A stretch of 64,000 nucleotides of DNA from Kineosporia sp. R_H_3 (GCF_002198675.1 NZ_MWLL01000191.1:129947-193946); one strand, 5' to 3'; numbered from the stretch's first letter, positions 17,650 to 28,724 are shown. Translations and numbers: made by a program. The notes: generated by a model from the letters alone, not told the origin.

Positions 17650-18873
17650 CTACGCCGTGGACCCCGCCTGCTCCTGATCGAGGACGACGGCGCCGCCCGC
17701 ACCGGGGTCGGCACCCGCGTCGTCACCCGCGTCGGCACCCACCGTCGCCGCCGGGCCGAGGATCCCGCGGAGCTGGTCGATCTGCGTCGCGATCTCGTCC
17801 CGCTGCCGGACCAGCGCCTCGACCTCGTCCTCGGCCGTACCGCGGACCGACCCGGCCTCGGTGTCGGCCTCGGTCGTCGTCCGGTCGGCGAGCGCACGGG
17901 CCTCGGCGAGGAGCTGGTCCGCCGTCTGCTGCGCGTCGGCGACGAGGGTCGTCGCGTACTCCTCGGCGTCCCGGCGGGCCTTCTCCGCCCGCGCGATCGC
18001 CGTCGCCTCCTCCTGCTCGGCCGTCTCCCGCCGCGCCGTCGCGTCCGCGAGCTGCCGGGTCGTCCCGGCGACGGACTGCTCCTGGCGCTCGCGTGCGAGC
18101 CGGTCGGCCTCCGCCTCGCGCGCGGCGAGGTCGGCCTCCAGGTCGGCGGTCGTCCGGGCCGCGTCGGCGAGGGTCTGCTCGTGGTGCGCGGTGGCGGCGG
18201 CCCGCAGCTCGGCGGCCTCCGCGGCGGCCGCGGTCCGCAGCGCGTCGACGTCGCGGCGTGCTGCCGCCCGCAGCTCGGCGACGTCGCGCTCGGCGGCGGC
18301 GCGCAGCGGGGCGAGCTCACGCTTCACCGCGGTCCGCAGCGCGGCTGCCTCTTGCTCCGCGGCGGACCGGAGCGCTGCCGCGTCCCGCTCGGCGCCCGCG
18401 AGAAGCCCGGCCGCCTCCCGGTTCGCAGCGGCGACGACCTGCTCGGCGTGCTCGGCGGCTGACCGGCGCAGCTGCTCGGCCTCCCGGTGGGCCGCGACCC
18501 TGAGGTCCGCGGACTCGCTGCGGGCCGTGTCGCGCAGGGCACGGGCCCGGACGGCGGCGTCCCCCTCGATCTGGGCGGCGTCCGCGGCAGCGAGCTGGAC
18601 GACGTCCCAGGCCTGCTCCTGGGTCAGCCGCAGGAGCCGGTCCACCCCGGCGCCGAGGCCGCTGCTGCGCGAGACCCGCTGCACCTCGAGCACCTGGCCG
18701 CGGGCCTGGGCCACCTGGTCGGCGAGACCCTCGGCCCGGTGGTCGATCGCCTCGACCCGCGCCCGGGCGTCCGCGACGGCCGCCTCGAGACGGGCCACGG
18801 CGGCGTCCACCTCACCGCGGTCGTAGCCGCGGGGAACCGTCCGGAAGTCGGGCCTGCTGTCCGTTGCGTCCAC
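17650..18873 (-). CDS. DivIVA-like long coiled-coil protein
   Basis: About 407 residues. The short N-terminal module FRTVPRGYDRGEVDAAVARL resembles the DivIVA/Wag31 lipid-binding start. Some 330 residues of Ala/Glu/Arg-rich heptads follow, with no membrane segment, ending in an acidic Gly/Asp tail. Such proteins gather at curved membrane or scaffold the cell envelope. The start is taken as GTG 18873, directly before the DivIVA module. An ATG at 19002 would add an unrecognised basic extension. It does not sit in a cell-division cluster, so it is probably a paralogue rather than the essential Wag31. Confidence 0.72.
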   Translation of the reverse strand: MDATDSRPDFRTVPRGYDRGEVDAAVARLEAAVADARARVEAIDHRAEGLADQVAQARGQVLEVQRVSRSSGLGAGVDRLLRLTQEQAWDVVQLAAADAAQIEGDAAVRARALRDTARSESADLRVAAHREAEQLRRSAAEHAEQVVAAANREAAGLLAGAERDAAALRSAAEQEAAALRTAVKRELAPLRAAAERDVAELRAAARRDVDALRTAAAAEAAELRAAATAHHEQTLADAARTTADLEADLAAREAEADRLARERQEQSVAGTTRQLADATARRETAEQEEATAIARAEKARRDAEEYATTLVADAQQTADQLLAEARALADRTTTEADTEAGSVRGTAEDEVEALVRQRDEIATQIDQLRGILGPAATVGADAGDDAGADPGAGGAVVLDQEQAGSTA

Positions 18874-19081
18874 GCCCGCGCACCTCGCAGATCGCTGCGC
18901 CCCCGGGGTCCGGCGGGGCGTCGTGTTAAGCATCCCACGGCAGGTGTCCCGGCAGGCCCCGATGCACAGGTCCGCCGCAGAGCGTCGCGCAGCCGCCACC
19001 ACCAGCCGCCGCCACTACCATCTGTGCGGTCGTGTCCCCGGAACGAGCCCGGCTCCGCCGCCGGGACCTCGGAGGTGCCCT

Positions 19082-19546
19082 GTGCCGCATGTCGTCGACT
19101 TCAAGGCGGTCTCCACGGCCGGCCTGGAGTCCTCCCCCGTCGCGGACGCGCTCGCCGGGCTGCGGGCCAACGAGGCCCGGTACTTCAAGAACAAGTACGA
19201 CCACGTCTTCACCGTCGAGGCCGCGGGTGACGCGGCGGAGACGGTCGCCTGGGTGCACGGCGTCCTCGAGACCGAGCGCGACATCGTCATCGCGTCGCGC
19301 CCGCTCGAGGCCTCCGCCTTCGTCACCGGCGGGACCCGCTTCGCGTACGTCTTCTACGAGTCGGGGCTCGCGGTCAACGTCATGTACGGGCTCGAGGACG
19401 GCGCCAAGCGCGCGGTCGGGTTCAAGCTGTCCGAGGGCATGCCGGTCCCCGACGAGCTCGCCTCCCGGTTCAAGTTCGCGACCCAGAGGTCCACGTTGGC
19501 CGGCACCATCCGCGGCTCGTTCTTCGTCATCAAGGGCGAGCACTGA
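19082..19546 (+). CDS. Conserved-looking protein of unknown function
   Basis: A 154-residue soluble protein that I do not recognise. The GTG start has GGAGG 6 nt upstream. The chain mixes short strands and helices, has no signal peptide or membrane segment, and carries a Lys/Tyr-rich patch (RYFKNKYDHVF near residue 30) and a C-terminal strand run GTIRGSFFVIKG. Codon use matches neighbouring genes, so it is likely real. It stands alone between the DivIVA-like gene and the convergent lacI gene. Confidence 0.62.
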   Translation: MPHVVDFKAVSTAGLESSPVADALAGLRANEARYFKNKYDHVFTVEAAGDAAETVAWVHGVLETERDIVIASRPLEASAFVTGGTRFAYVFYESGLAVNVMYGLEDGAKRAVGFKLSEGMPVPDELASRFKFATQRSTLAGTIRGSFFVIKGEH

Positions 19547-19573
19547 CGAGCGCGGTGCACGCGACCGCGAGGT

Positions 19574-20617
19574 TCAGCGAGCGCCGCGCGCCGGTGCCGG
19601 GGTGGACGCCCGCAGGACGAGGCGGGTCGGGATCGGCGTGTCCTCGGTCACCGTGAGCGGTTCCTCGACCGCCAGCAGCACCTTCTGCATGATGAGCCGG
19701 CCCAGCTGCTCGAAGTCCTGCCGCACGGTCGTCAGTGCCGGGTACAGGTACCCGGCCTCCGGCACGTCGTCGAACCCGACGACGGCGACGTCCTCCGGGA
19801 CCGCGAGCCCACGCTCCCGCAACGCCGACAGCAGGCCGATGGCCATGTGGTCGTTGCCCACGAAGACCGCGTCCCCCGGCCCGAGCGGCTGCTGCAGGCC
19901 CAGGCGGTAGCCGCTCTCGGCGCTCCAGTCGCCGTGCTCGGGCTCGACCACCTCGAGGCGGCGGGAGCCGAGCTCGTCCCGCCAGCCGCGGACGCGCTCG
20001 ATGGCGTCCAGCGCCGTGGGCGGGCCGGCCAGGTGCAGGATCCGCTCGTAGCCGAGCTCGGCGAGGTGACGCACGGCGGACCGCGCCCCCCGGTACTGGT
20101 CGATCGACACGACGAGCGGTCCGCGCCGGGCGGTGGACGCCGCCGCGACGAGCGGGACCGCCAGGTCGAGACCCTTGACGGCCTCGAGCACCGAGACGTC
20201 GGCCACGACGAGGACGAGGCCGTCGACCCGCTGGCGCAGCAGCCCGTCGATGACCTCGCGCACCGCCTGCGGGTCGTCCGGCGCGCTCACCGACTGCACG
20301 TGGTAGCGCGCGGCCCGGGCCGCGAAGCTGAAGTGCACGGCGATCGACGTCGGCCCGTAGTCGGACACCCCGGGCGTGACGAGCCCGATCGTCCGGGTGC
20401 GCCGGGTGACCAGGGCCCGCGCTGCCGGCGAGGGGCTGTACTGGAGCTGGGCGATGGCCTTCTGCACCCGGGCCCGCGTCGCCGGCCGGACGCTCGGATG
20501 GTCGTTGATGACACGCGAGACGGTCTGGTGCGACACGCCTGCGAGGCGCGCGACGTCGAAGATGTTGGCGTCGCGCTCCCGGCGTCCGGGCACCGCGGTC
20601 GCGTCGGGCTCAGCCAT
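19574..20617 (-). CDS. LacI-family regulator at the end of the arabinose transporter operon
   Basis: A 347-residue LacI/GalR protein. The DNA-binding helices read IFDVARLAGVSHQTVSRVI with a hinge helix near PSPAARALV. A periplasmic-binding-protein-like sensor domain follows, with the dimer-end motif VGFDDVPEAG. Its start overlaps the ATPase stop by 8 nt (ATGGCTGA), so it is made with the transporter. The recognition-helix core SHQTVSRV equals that of the second LacI protein at 31100, so both may read the same TGTTAGCGCTAACA-like sites. Confidence 0.88.
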   Translation of the reverse strand: MAEPDATAVPGRRERDANIFDVARLAGVSHQTVSRVINDHPSVRPATRARVQKAIAQLQYSPSPAARALVTRRTRTIGLVTPGVSDYGPTSIAVHFSFAARAARYHVQSVSAPDDPQAVREVIDGLLRQRVDGLVLVVADVSVLEAVKGLDLAVPLVAAASTARRGPLVVSIDQYRGARSAVRHLAELGYERILHLAGPPTALDAIERVRGWRDELGSRRLEVVEPEHGDWSAESGYRLGLQQPLGPGDAVFVGNDHMAIGLLSALRERGLAVPEDVAVVGFDDVPEAGYLYPALTTVRQDFEQLGRLIMQKVLLAVEEPLTVTEDTPIPTRLVLRASTPAPARGAR

Positions 20618-22082
20618 CGACCTCGTCGGCTCCCGTGACGAGCGCCGTCAACGAGTCGACCGTGAGGTCCTCCGCCGCCAGCGTCTCCAGCACCCGCCCA
20701 CTCTGCAGGATCGCGACCCGGTTGCCGACCCGGAGCACCTCGTCGAGCTCGACCGAGATGAACATCACCGCGACCCCGTTGTCGGCCAGCTCGCGGACGA
20801 GGTTCTGCACCTCGACCTTGGAGCCGACGTCGATGCCGCGGGTGGGCTCGTCGAGGACGAGCACCCGGGGTGCGAGCGCGAGGAGCCTGGCCAGGAGGAC
20901 CTTCTGCTGGTTGCCGCCGGAGAGCGTGCCGGCCGGACGGTCCAGGTCCGCGGGGCGGATCCCGAGCGCCTCGACCCAGCTGGCCGCGAGCTCGCGGCGC
21001 CGCTCCTCGGGCAGGCGGCGCAGCACGCCCTGCTCGGCCTGCAGCGCCAGGGTGATGTTGTCGAGCACGCTCAGGTCGCCGATGATCCCCTCGGTCCGAC
21101 GGTTCTCCGAGGAGTAGACGACGCCCAGGGCCATCGCCTCGCGCGGCCCGGTGAAGGACCGTTCCTCCCCGCGGACCTGCAGGGTGCCGTCGAGCACCCG
21201 GTCGACGCCGGTCACCGCCCGCGCGAGCTCGGAGCGACCAGAGCCGAGGAGGCCGGCGACGCCGAGGACCTCCCCCGGCAGCAGGTCGAGGTCGGCACCG
21301 GCGACGCCCGGAACCACGAGGCCGCGGACGCTGAGCCAGGGCGGCTCCTGCGGGCCGGCCACCCGCAGGGCGGGCGCCATCCGCCGCGGGATGTGCCGGT
21401 CGCCGAGCATCGCCTGCACGAGGTCCCTGCGGAGCAGCTCGCGGGTCAGGTACTCCCCGACGAACCGGCCGTCGCGCAGGACGGTGACCCGGTCGCACAG
21501 GTCGTACACCTGCTCGAGGAAGTGCGACACGAACAGCACGGCCGCGCCGCGGGACCGGAACTGCCGCACGACCCGGAACAGCTCGGCGCACTCGTCGGCG
21601 TCCAGGCTCGACGTCGGCTCGTCGAGGACGAGCACCCGGACATCGGCGGAGACGGCCCGGGCGATCGCGACGAGCTGCTGGACGGCGAGGGAGTGCGTCC
21701 CGAGCCTCGACGTGACGTCGATCCCGACGCCCAGGGTGTCCAACGCCTCGCGGGCCCGCTCTCGCATGGCCCGCCAGTCGACGAGCCCGAACCGCCGCGG
21801 CTCCCTGCCGAGGCAGATGTTCTCCGCGACGGTGAGGTTCGGCAGCAGGTCGATCTCCTGGTACACCGCGGAGATGCCGGCCTGCTGCGCCTGCTGCGGG
21901 CTGCGGAACGTGCGGGGCCGGCCGTCGAGGGTCATGACGCCGGCCGCGAGCGGCAGCGCGCCCGTGACCGCCTTGACGAGCGTCGACTTGCCGGCCCCGT
22001 TCTCGCCCATGAGCGAGTGGATCTCGCCGGGCAGGAGCCGGAAGTCGACGTCCTGGAGGACCAGCTCGCCGCCGAGCGCCAC
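20610..22082 (-). CDS. Sugar ABC transporter double ATPase (RbsA/YtfR type), second copy
   Basis: An ATPase with two fused nucleotide-binding domains. The first has Walker A GENGAGKSTLV and Walker B VLVLDEPTSSLD. The second has the degenerate Walker A usual for this family (GLLGSGRSELA), signature LSGGNQQ and VLVLDEPTRGID. The start is unclear. GTG 22082 is the only ATG/GTG/TTG in frame near the domain start, but it cuts off the first strand (LLELAGACV) that relatives have. The open frame continues upstream into the permease gene, and an ATC at 22163 would give a normal 517-residue protein. It is the second such ATPase in this operon. Confidence 0.82.
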   Translation of the reverse strand: MALGGELVLQDVDFRLLPGEIHSLMGENGAGKSTLVKAVTGALPLAAGVMTLDGRPRTFRSPQQAQQAGISAVYQEIDLLPNLTVAENICLGREPRRFGLVDWRAMRERAREALDTLGVGIDVTSRLGTHSLAVQQLVAIARAVSADVRVLVLDEPTSSLDADECAELFRVVRQFRSRGAAVLFVSHFLEQVYDLCDRVTVLRDGRFVGEYLTRELLRRDLVQAMLGDRHIPRRMAPALRVAGPQEPPWLSVRGLVVPGVAGADLDLLPGEVLGVAGLLGSGRSELARAVTGVDRVLDGTLQVRGEERSFTGPREAMALGVVYSSENRRTEGIIGDLSVLDNITLALQAEQGVLRRLPEERRRELAASWVEALGIRPADLDRPAGTLSGGNQQKVLLARLLALAPRVLVLDEPTRGIDVGSKVEVQNLVRELADNGVAVMFISVELDEVLRVGNRVAILQSGRVLETLAAEDLTVDSLTALVTGADEVDG

Positions 22083-22144
22083 GCAGGCGCCCGCCAGTTC
22101 CAGCAGGGGTTGCGCGGCCGCTGCCGACGCGGAGGGGCTGGTCG

Positions 22145-23158
22145 CTAGCGTCGCCGGGCCGATCGCACGACGATCACCTGCTGGACCACGATGAAGACCA
22201 GCAGCAGCATCCCGATGGTGATCTGGGTCCAGGATTGCTCGGCCCCCTTGAACGAGATGATGGTCTTGATGGTGCCATACACGAGCACACCGACCAGCGA
22301 ACCGAGGACGTACCCGACACCGCCGCTCAGCAGCGTCCCGCCGATGACCACCGCGGCGATGACGTCGAGCTCGGTGCCGATGCCGTTGCGCGGGTACCCC
22401 GCACCAGAGTAGGCGGTGAGCACGAGCCCGCCGAGGCCGCTGCACACGCCGCTGACGACGTAGACGAGCACCCGTGTGCGCGCGACGTCCAGGCCCATGA
22501 GCCGGGCGGACTGCTCGTCGCCGCCGATCGCGTAGACGGTCCGGCCGAACCGGGTGTACGCCAGCGTGAAGGCCCCGATCAGCAGGACGGCGAGCGCCAG
22601 CAGACCGGTCGGGGTGACGTACCAGTCGCCCGCCTGGAACCGGGTCGACTGCAGCCACAGGATGCCGGGGCTGGTCACCTTGACCGACTGCAGGCTGACG
22701 ACGAACGCCAGGCCGCGCGCGAGGAACAGGCCGGCGAGCGAGGCGATGAATGGCTGGACGTCGAAGTACTGGACGAGGACGCCGATCATGAGCCCGATCG
22801 CCGCACCGCCGAGCACCATGACGGCCACCACGAGCAGCGGGGAGGTACCGCCCGCGAGCATCCTCGCGCCGAGGATCCCGGTGAAGGCCAGCACCGACCC
22901 GACGGACAGGTCGATGCCGCCGGTGAGGATGACCATCGTCATCCCGACGGCGAGGATGACGAGGTAGGCGTTGTCGAGCAGAAGTGCCGACAGCACGCGC
23001 GGGGTGACGAAGTTGCCGAAGTACGCCTGCGCACCGGCCAGCAGCAGCAGGAGGATGACGACGGCGGCCGCGCTCGGCAGCGCGGACGCGTGCCTGTCGA
23101 GCAACCGGTTGACGGTGCCGGCGCGGCCGGCGGGTGCGGGGGCCTCGATCACGGTCAC
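22145..23158 (-). CDS. Furanose ABC transporter permease (YjfF type)
   Basis: A 337-residue RbsC-family permease with about eight to ten hydrophobic segments. Family signatures are GGIDLSVGSVLAF, GGDEQSARLMGLDV and VVIGGTLLSGGVG. Its start overlaps the stop of the preceding permease by 4 nt. Together with the upstream lipoprotein, ATPase and permease it reproduces the YtfQ-YtfR-YtfT-YjfF galactofuranose importer layout. Beside araBAD the likely substrate is L-arabinose in furanose form. Confidence 0.87.
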   Translation of the reverse strand: MTVIEAPAPAGRAGTVNRLLDRHASALPSAAAVVILLLLLAGAQAYFGNFVTPRVLSALLLDNAYLVILAVGMTMVILTGGIDLSVGSVLAFTGILGARMLAGGTSPLLVVAVMVLGGAAIGLMIGVLVQYFDVQPFIASLAGLFLARGLAFVVSLQSVKVTSPGILWLQSTRFQAGDWYVTPTGLLALAVLLIGAFTLAYTRFGRTVYAIGGDEQSARLMGLDVARTRVLVYVVSGVCSGLGGLVLTAYSGAGYPRNGIGTELDVIAAVVIGGTLLSGGVGYVLGSLVGVLVYGTIKTIISFKGAEQSWTQITIGMLLLVFIVVQQVIVVRSARRR

Positions 23159-24212
23159 GCGGACACCTCCATGTCACGGGCGGGCTGCTGCGCGGTCGCC
23201 GGCGCCGGTCCGCGGTGCCGGCGCGAGAGCCGCCCGAGGCGGCGGTGCAGCTGCGGGGACTGGACGAGGACGACGACGGCGACGACGAACGCGAAGAAGA
23301 CCGGGCTCTGCGCCGACGGCACCCCGAGGAACAGCACGGTGGACTGCAGGGTCTGGATGACGAGCACCCCGACCGCGGTGCCCGCGATGCTGAACTTGCC
23401 GCCGAGCAGCGAGGTGCGGCCCAGGACGACGGCGACGATCGCGTAGAGCTCGATGAACTCCCCGGCGGCGTTCGCGTCGGCGGCCATGATGTTCGAGCTG
23501 TAGAGGATGCCCGCCAGCCCCGCGAGGCCACCGCTCGCGACGTACGCGGTGAAGACGATGCCGCGCGACCGGACGCCGGCGAGCCGGCTGGCCTCGGGGT
23601 TGATCCCGACCGCCTCGGTGAGCAGGCCCAGGGCCGTGCGGCGCTGGACGACGGCGACGACCGCCACCGCGGTCGCCGACAGCCACAGCGCGAACGGCAG
23701 GCCGAACACGTAACCGCTGGCGACGAACTTCAACGGCGGGCTCGTCACCGTGGTGATGAAGCCGCCCGTGACGAGCAACGCGACGCCGCGGCCGGCGAGC
23801 ATGAGGACGAGCGTGGCGACGATGGGCTGCACGCGCAGCACCGTGACGAGGAACCCGTTCCACATGCCGAGGACGACGCCGATCCCGACGCCTGCGGCGA
23901 TCGCGACGAGCACCGTGCCGACCGCTCCGGGGTCGGCCGAGCGGTCGATGAGCGTGAGCGCCACCGCGCCGGAGACGGCCATGACGGCTCCGACCGACAG
24001 GTCGATGCCCCGGGTGGCGATGACGAGCGTCATGCCGAGGGCGACCATCATGAGCGGCGCGCTCTGCCGCAGGATGTCGACGAGAGCGCCGTAGAGGTGC
24101 CCGTCCCGGACGGTCACCCTGACGAAGCCGGGCCGCGCGGCGGCGTTGACGACGACGAGCGCGAGCAACGAGACCACCGGCCAGAACAGCCGGTGCCGGA
24201 CGACGCCGGCCA

Positions 24213-24213
<1 letters not shown>
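23155..24213 (-). CDS. Furanose ABC transporter permease (YtfT type)
   Basis: A 352-residue RbsC-family permease. Motifs are RGIDLSVGAVMAV, the inner loop GINPEASRLAGVRSR and VVLGRTSLLGGKFS. The ATG at 24213 overlaps the ATPase TGA by one base (TGATG) and has GGGAGG upstream. It should pair with the YjfF-type permease as a heterodimeric channel. The C-terminus is rich in Arg and is cytoplasmic. Confidence 0.87.
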
Positions 24214-25793
<1,580 letters not shown>

Positions 25794-25861
25794 CGGTGGG
25801 AACCTCTTCCTGGATCGGGCGGGCCGCTCGTCGCAGGGGCGGGGTGCCTTCGGCGGGTGGC

Positions 25862-26869
25862 TCAGTAGGCCCGGGTCGGCAGGGCGGCCTTGGCGGCCTC
25901 CTGGTCGAACGCACCGTCCACGGCGTACGTGGTCTTCTCGACCGGCTGGCCCGCGACGACCTTCTTGACGAGCTCGGCCGCCTGGTCGCCGAGCAGCGGG
26001 TTGCACTCGACGATGTAGTTGATCTTGCCGTCGGCCAGGGCCTGCATGCCGTCCTTGACCGCATCGATGGACACGATCTTGATGTCGGTGCCCGGCTTCG
26101 CACCGGCCGCCTCGATCGCCTCGATCGCACCCAGCGCCATGTCGTCGTTGTGGGCGAAGACGAGGTCGATGCCGTCGGCGCCGAACTTCTGCAGGAAGCC
26201 CTCCATCACCTTCTTGCCGCCGTCCCGGGTGAAGTCGCCGGTCTGGCTCGCGACGGTCTTGATCTTCGTGCCGGCGATCGCGGACGAGAAGCCCTCGGCG
26301 CGGTCGTTGGCGGGCGCGGAGCCGGTCGTGCCCTCGAGGACGACCATGTTCGTGTCGGCCGTGCCGAGGTTCTCGGCGGCCCACTTGCCGGCCGTCTCGC
26401 CCTCCTTCTTGAAGTCGTCACCGACCCACGCCGCGTAGAGGTCCTCCGAGGCACTCACCGTGCGGTCCTCGAGGATCACCGGGATCTTGGCCGACTGCGC
26501 CTCCTTGAGGACGTCGTCCCAGCCGTCCGAGACGATCGGCGCGATGACGATCGCGTCGACGCCCTGGCTGATGAAGCTGCGGACGGCGGCGATCTGCGCC
26601 GCAGGGTCGTTGTCGGCCGCGTTGAAGACGAGGTCGAAGCCCTTCTCCTTCGAGAAGGCCTCCTTCATGGACTTGGTGTTCGCGGCCCGCCACCCCGACT
26701 CGGAGCCGGTCTGCGCGAACCCGACCTTGATGGTCTTGGCCGCCCCCGCGCCACCCTCGGACGCACCGCCGCCGGACGCGCCGCCGCTGGAGGACCCGCC
26801 GCCGCAGCCCGTCAACGCCATGGCCAGGACGGCCACGGTCGCGACTCCCGACAAGAGCTTCACCTTCAT
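25862..26869 (-). CDS. YtfQ-like furanose-binding lipoprotein
   Basis: A 335-residue solute-binding lipoprotein with a signal peptide and lipobox LTGC (Cys22), then a Gly/Ser linker. Several stretches match the galactofuranose-binding protein YtfQ closely: GSESGWRAANT, VRSFISQGVDAIVIAPIVS, SQTGDFTRDGGKKVMEGF and AHNDDMALGAI. It captures a furanose sugar outside the membrane. The araBAD neighbours point to L-arabinofuranose. It is the first gene of a six-gene operon and is preceded by LacI-type operators. Confidence 0.9.
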   Translation of the reverse strand: MKVKLLSGVATVAVLAMALTGCGGGSSSGGASGGGASEGGAGAAKTIKVGFAQTGSESGWRAANTKSMKEAFSKEKGFDLVFNAADNDPAAQIAAVRSFISQGVDAIVIAPIVSDGWDDVLKEAQSAKIPVILEDRTVSASEDLYAAWVGDDFKKEGETAGKWAAENLGTADTNMVVLEGTTGSAPANDRAEGFSSAIAGTKIKTVASQTGDFTRDGGKKVMEGFLQKFGADGIDLVFAHNDDMALGAIEAIEAAGAKPGTDIKIVSIDAVKDGMQALADGKINYIVECNPLLGDQAAELVKKVVAGQPVEKTTYAVDGAFDQEAAKAALPTRAY

Positions 26870-26947
26870 TGTGGAACCTCCTGGTCACACCGGCCTCGAT
26901 GCCGGACTGCCTTCTGGAAGAGGGTCTGACGCGCTCGGCGCCTGCCG

Positions 26948-26965
26948 AATGTTAGCCCTCACATT
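26948..26965. promoter_or_regulatory. LacI-type operator before the furanose importer
   Basis: AATGTTAGCCCTCACATT (26948-26965) is an 18-bp imperfect palindrome, symmetric except at two positions per half. It lies 79 nt upstream of the binding-protein start and covers a TAACAT that could be the -10 box on the minus strand. It shares the TGTTAG/CTNACA frame with the sites near araD, the lacI gene and galM. Confidence 0.6.
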
Positions 26966-27050
26966 TGGCCCCGCGGCAGATTGTGCGCGGTAACACTTCG
27001 GTAACACCTTCGTGCTCGTCGCTGCCACAAACGCGTGCTGGAGCATCGCT

Positions 27051-27085
27051 TGTGAGCCATCACATCAGCGATGTGATGGCTCACC
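27051..27085. repeat. Perfect 15-bp inverted repeat, probable paired LacI operators
   Basis: GTGAGCCATCACATC (27052-27066) and its exact reverse complement (27070-27084) flank AGC. Each arm is itself a near-palindrome of the LacI-operator type: TGTGAGCCATCACA at 27051-27064 and TGTGATGGCTCACC at 27072-27085. Their centres are 21 bp apart, about two helical turns. The repeat lies between the araB end and the importer start. It could also form a hairpin terminator for araB, but no U-run follows. Confidence 0.6.
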
Positions 27086-27142
27086 TGACCCCGCTCCGCC
27101 GGGCAGCCGTCGGGCAGCCGTCGGGGCCGACCGTGGCGGTGC

Positions 27143-28723
27143 CTAGAGCGCCCTGACGGCGGCGCGCTCGACCTCCAGGCCCGCCTCGAAGCGCGTGAGG
27201 AACGCGCCGAACCCGGCGACGTCCGACGGGTCGGGCGCGACGACGCTGCCGGCGGACGCGGCGAAGACCTGCTCGTCGAGGTACGTCCCGAGGTCGGCCG
27301 CCGCCGCGTGCGACAGGTAGCCGGCGAGGAGCGCGATCCCCCACGCCCCGCCCTCGCCCGAGGTCCGGGCGACGGACACGGGGGTGTCGATCGAGGCGGC
27401 GAGCAGCCGCTGCGCGACGCCCTCGGTCCGGAACAGGCCGCCGTGGGCGTGCATCACGGCGACCTTGACACCCCGGCTGCGCAACAGGCGCATCCCGAGG
27501 GCGAGGGTGGCGAACGACGCGTACACCTGGGAACGCATGACGTTGGCCAGGGTGAACCGCGCGTCGGGCGTCCGGACGACCAGTGGCCGGCCCGCCGCCA
27601 GGCCCGTGACCGGCTCACCGGCGAGATAGTTGTACGACAGCACGCCACCTGCGTCGGGCTCGCCGTCGAGCGCCGCGCGCAGCAGGGCGGCGTAGGTCCG
27701 GTCCGCGTCGACGTCGAGCCCCAGGGCCGCGGCGAAGTCGGTGAACAGCCCGGTCCAGACACCGATCTCGTGCGCACCGTTGTTGCAGTGCACCATCGCG
27801 ACAGGCAGGCCCGCCGGGGTGGTGACGAGGTCGATCGCGGCGTCGGCGCCGGTCAGGAGGTCGTCGAGGACGACCATGGCGAAGATGCTCGTCCCCACCG
27901 ACACGTTGGCCGTCCGGGGGTTCACGGCGTTGGTGGCGACCATGCCCGTGCCTGCGTCGCCTTCCGGCGGGCACAGCGGGGCACCCGGCCGCAGCGTGCC
28001 GCCGGGGTCGAGGAGCCGGGCTCCCTCAGCGGTGAGCGTGCCCGCCTGCCGGCCCGCCGGGAGGACCTCGGGCAGCAGGTCGGCGAGCGGCGGCAGGTCC
28101 CCGTGGGCGGCCAGCAGGCGGTCCGTGACCGCGAGCATGCCGGCGTCGTAGGTGCACGTGACCGGGTCCACCGGGAACATCCCCGAGGCGTCGCCGACCC
28201 CGAGGACCCTGCGCCCGGTCAGCCGCTCGTGCACGTAGCCGGCCAGGGTCGTCAGACGGGCCAGGTGCGCGACGTGCGGCTCGTCGTCCAGGACCGCCTG
28301 GAACAGGTGCGCCACCGACCAGCGCATCGGGATGTTCTGCCCGAGGGTCTGCGTGAGCAGGGCCGAGGCGGCCGCGGTCGAGGTGTTGCGCCAGGTGCGG
28401 AACGGCACGAGGAGCTCGTCGTCGGGCCCGAACGCCAGGTAGCCGTGCATCATGGCCGAGACGCCGATCGCCCGGTAGCTCGACGGGCGGACGCCGTACC
28501 GGCGCTCGGTCTCGGAGACGAGCGAGGCGTAGCAGTCCTGCAGGCCCGCCCAGACCTCGTCGAGGGAGTAGCTCCACACGCCCTCGACGAGGCTGCTCTC
28601 CCACTGGTGGCTCCCGGTGGCCAGCACGGCGCCTCCGCCGTCGACCAGGCAGGCCTTGATGCGGGTGGAGCCGAGCTCGATGCCGAGGACCGCGCGACCG
28701 CCGGCGATCACGTCGCGGGACAT
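27143..28723 (-). CDS. araB: Ribulokinase-type FGGY carbohydrate kinase
   Basis: A 526-residue FGGY-family kinase. The N-terminal nucleotide motif is LGIELGSTRIKACLV, with MHGYLAF and later GDAGTGMVATN and SVGTSIFAM. The C-terminal domain has the segment THE-like AHGGLFRTEGVAQR. It phosphorylates a ketopentose. Next to araA and araD it should make L-ribulose 5-phosphate. Only one base separates its ATG from the araA stop. Some actinomycete ribulokinases belong to this longer FGGY subgroup rather than the E. coli AraB subgroup, so the identification rests partly on context. Confidence 0.88.
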   Translation of the reverse strand: MSRDVIAGGRAVLGIELGSTRIKACLVDGGGAVLATGSHQWESSLVEGVWSYSLDEVWAGLQDCYASLVSETERRYGVRPSSYRAIGVSAMMHGYLAFGPDDELLVPFRTWRNTSTAAASALLTQTLGQNIPMRWSVAHLFQAVLDDEPHVAHLARLTTLAGYVHERLTGRRVLGVGDASGMFPVDPVTCTYDAGMLAVTDRLLAAHGDLPPLADLLPEVLPAGRQAGTLTAEGARLLDPGGTLRPGAPLCPPEGDAGTGMVATNAVNPRTANVSVGTSIFAMVVLDDLLTGADAAIDLVTTPAGLPVAMVHCNNGAHEIGVWTGLFTDFAAALGLDVDADRTYAALLRAALDGEPDAGGVLSYNYLAGEPVTGLAAGRPLVVRTPDARFTLANVMRSQVYASFATLALGMRLLRSRGVKVAVMHAHGGLFRTEGVAQRLLAASIDTPVSVARTSGEGGAWGIALLAGYLSHAAAADLGTYLDEQVFAASAGSVVAPDPSDVAGFGAFLTRFEAGLEVERAAVRAL

Positions 28724-28724
28724 G

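Noticed and set aside
17650-18873. The essential polar-growth protein Wag31/DivIVA.
   Set aside because: Only a short N-terminal resemblance is visible, the coiled coil is longer, and the gene is not in a division cluster.
27052-27084. A classical intrinsic terminator for araB.
   Set aside because: There is no U-run on the minus strand after the hairpin and both arms match the operator pattern, so operators are the better reading, though termination is not excluded.
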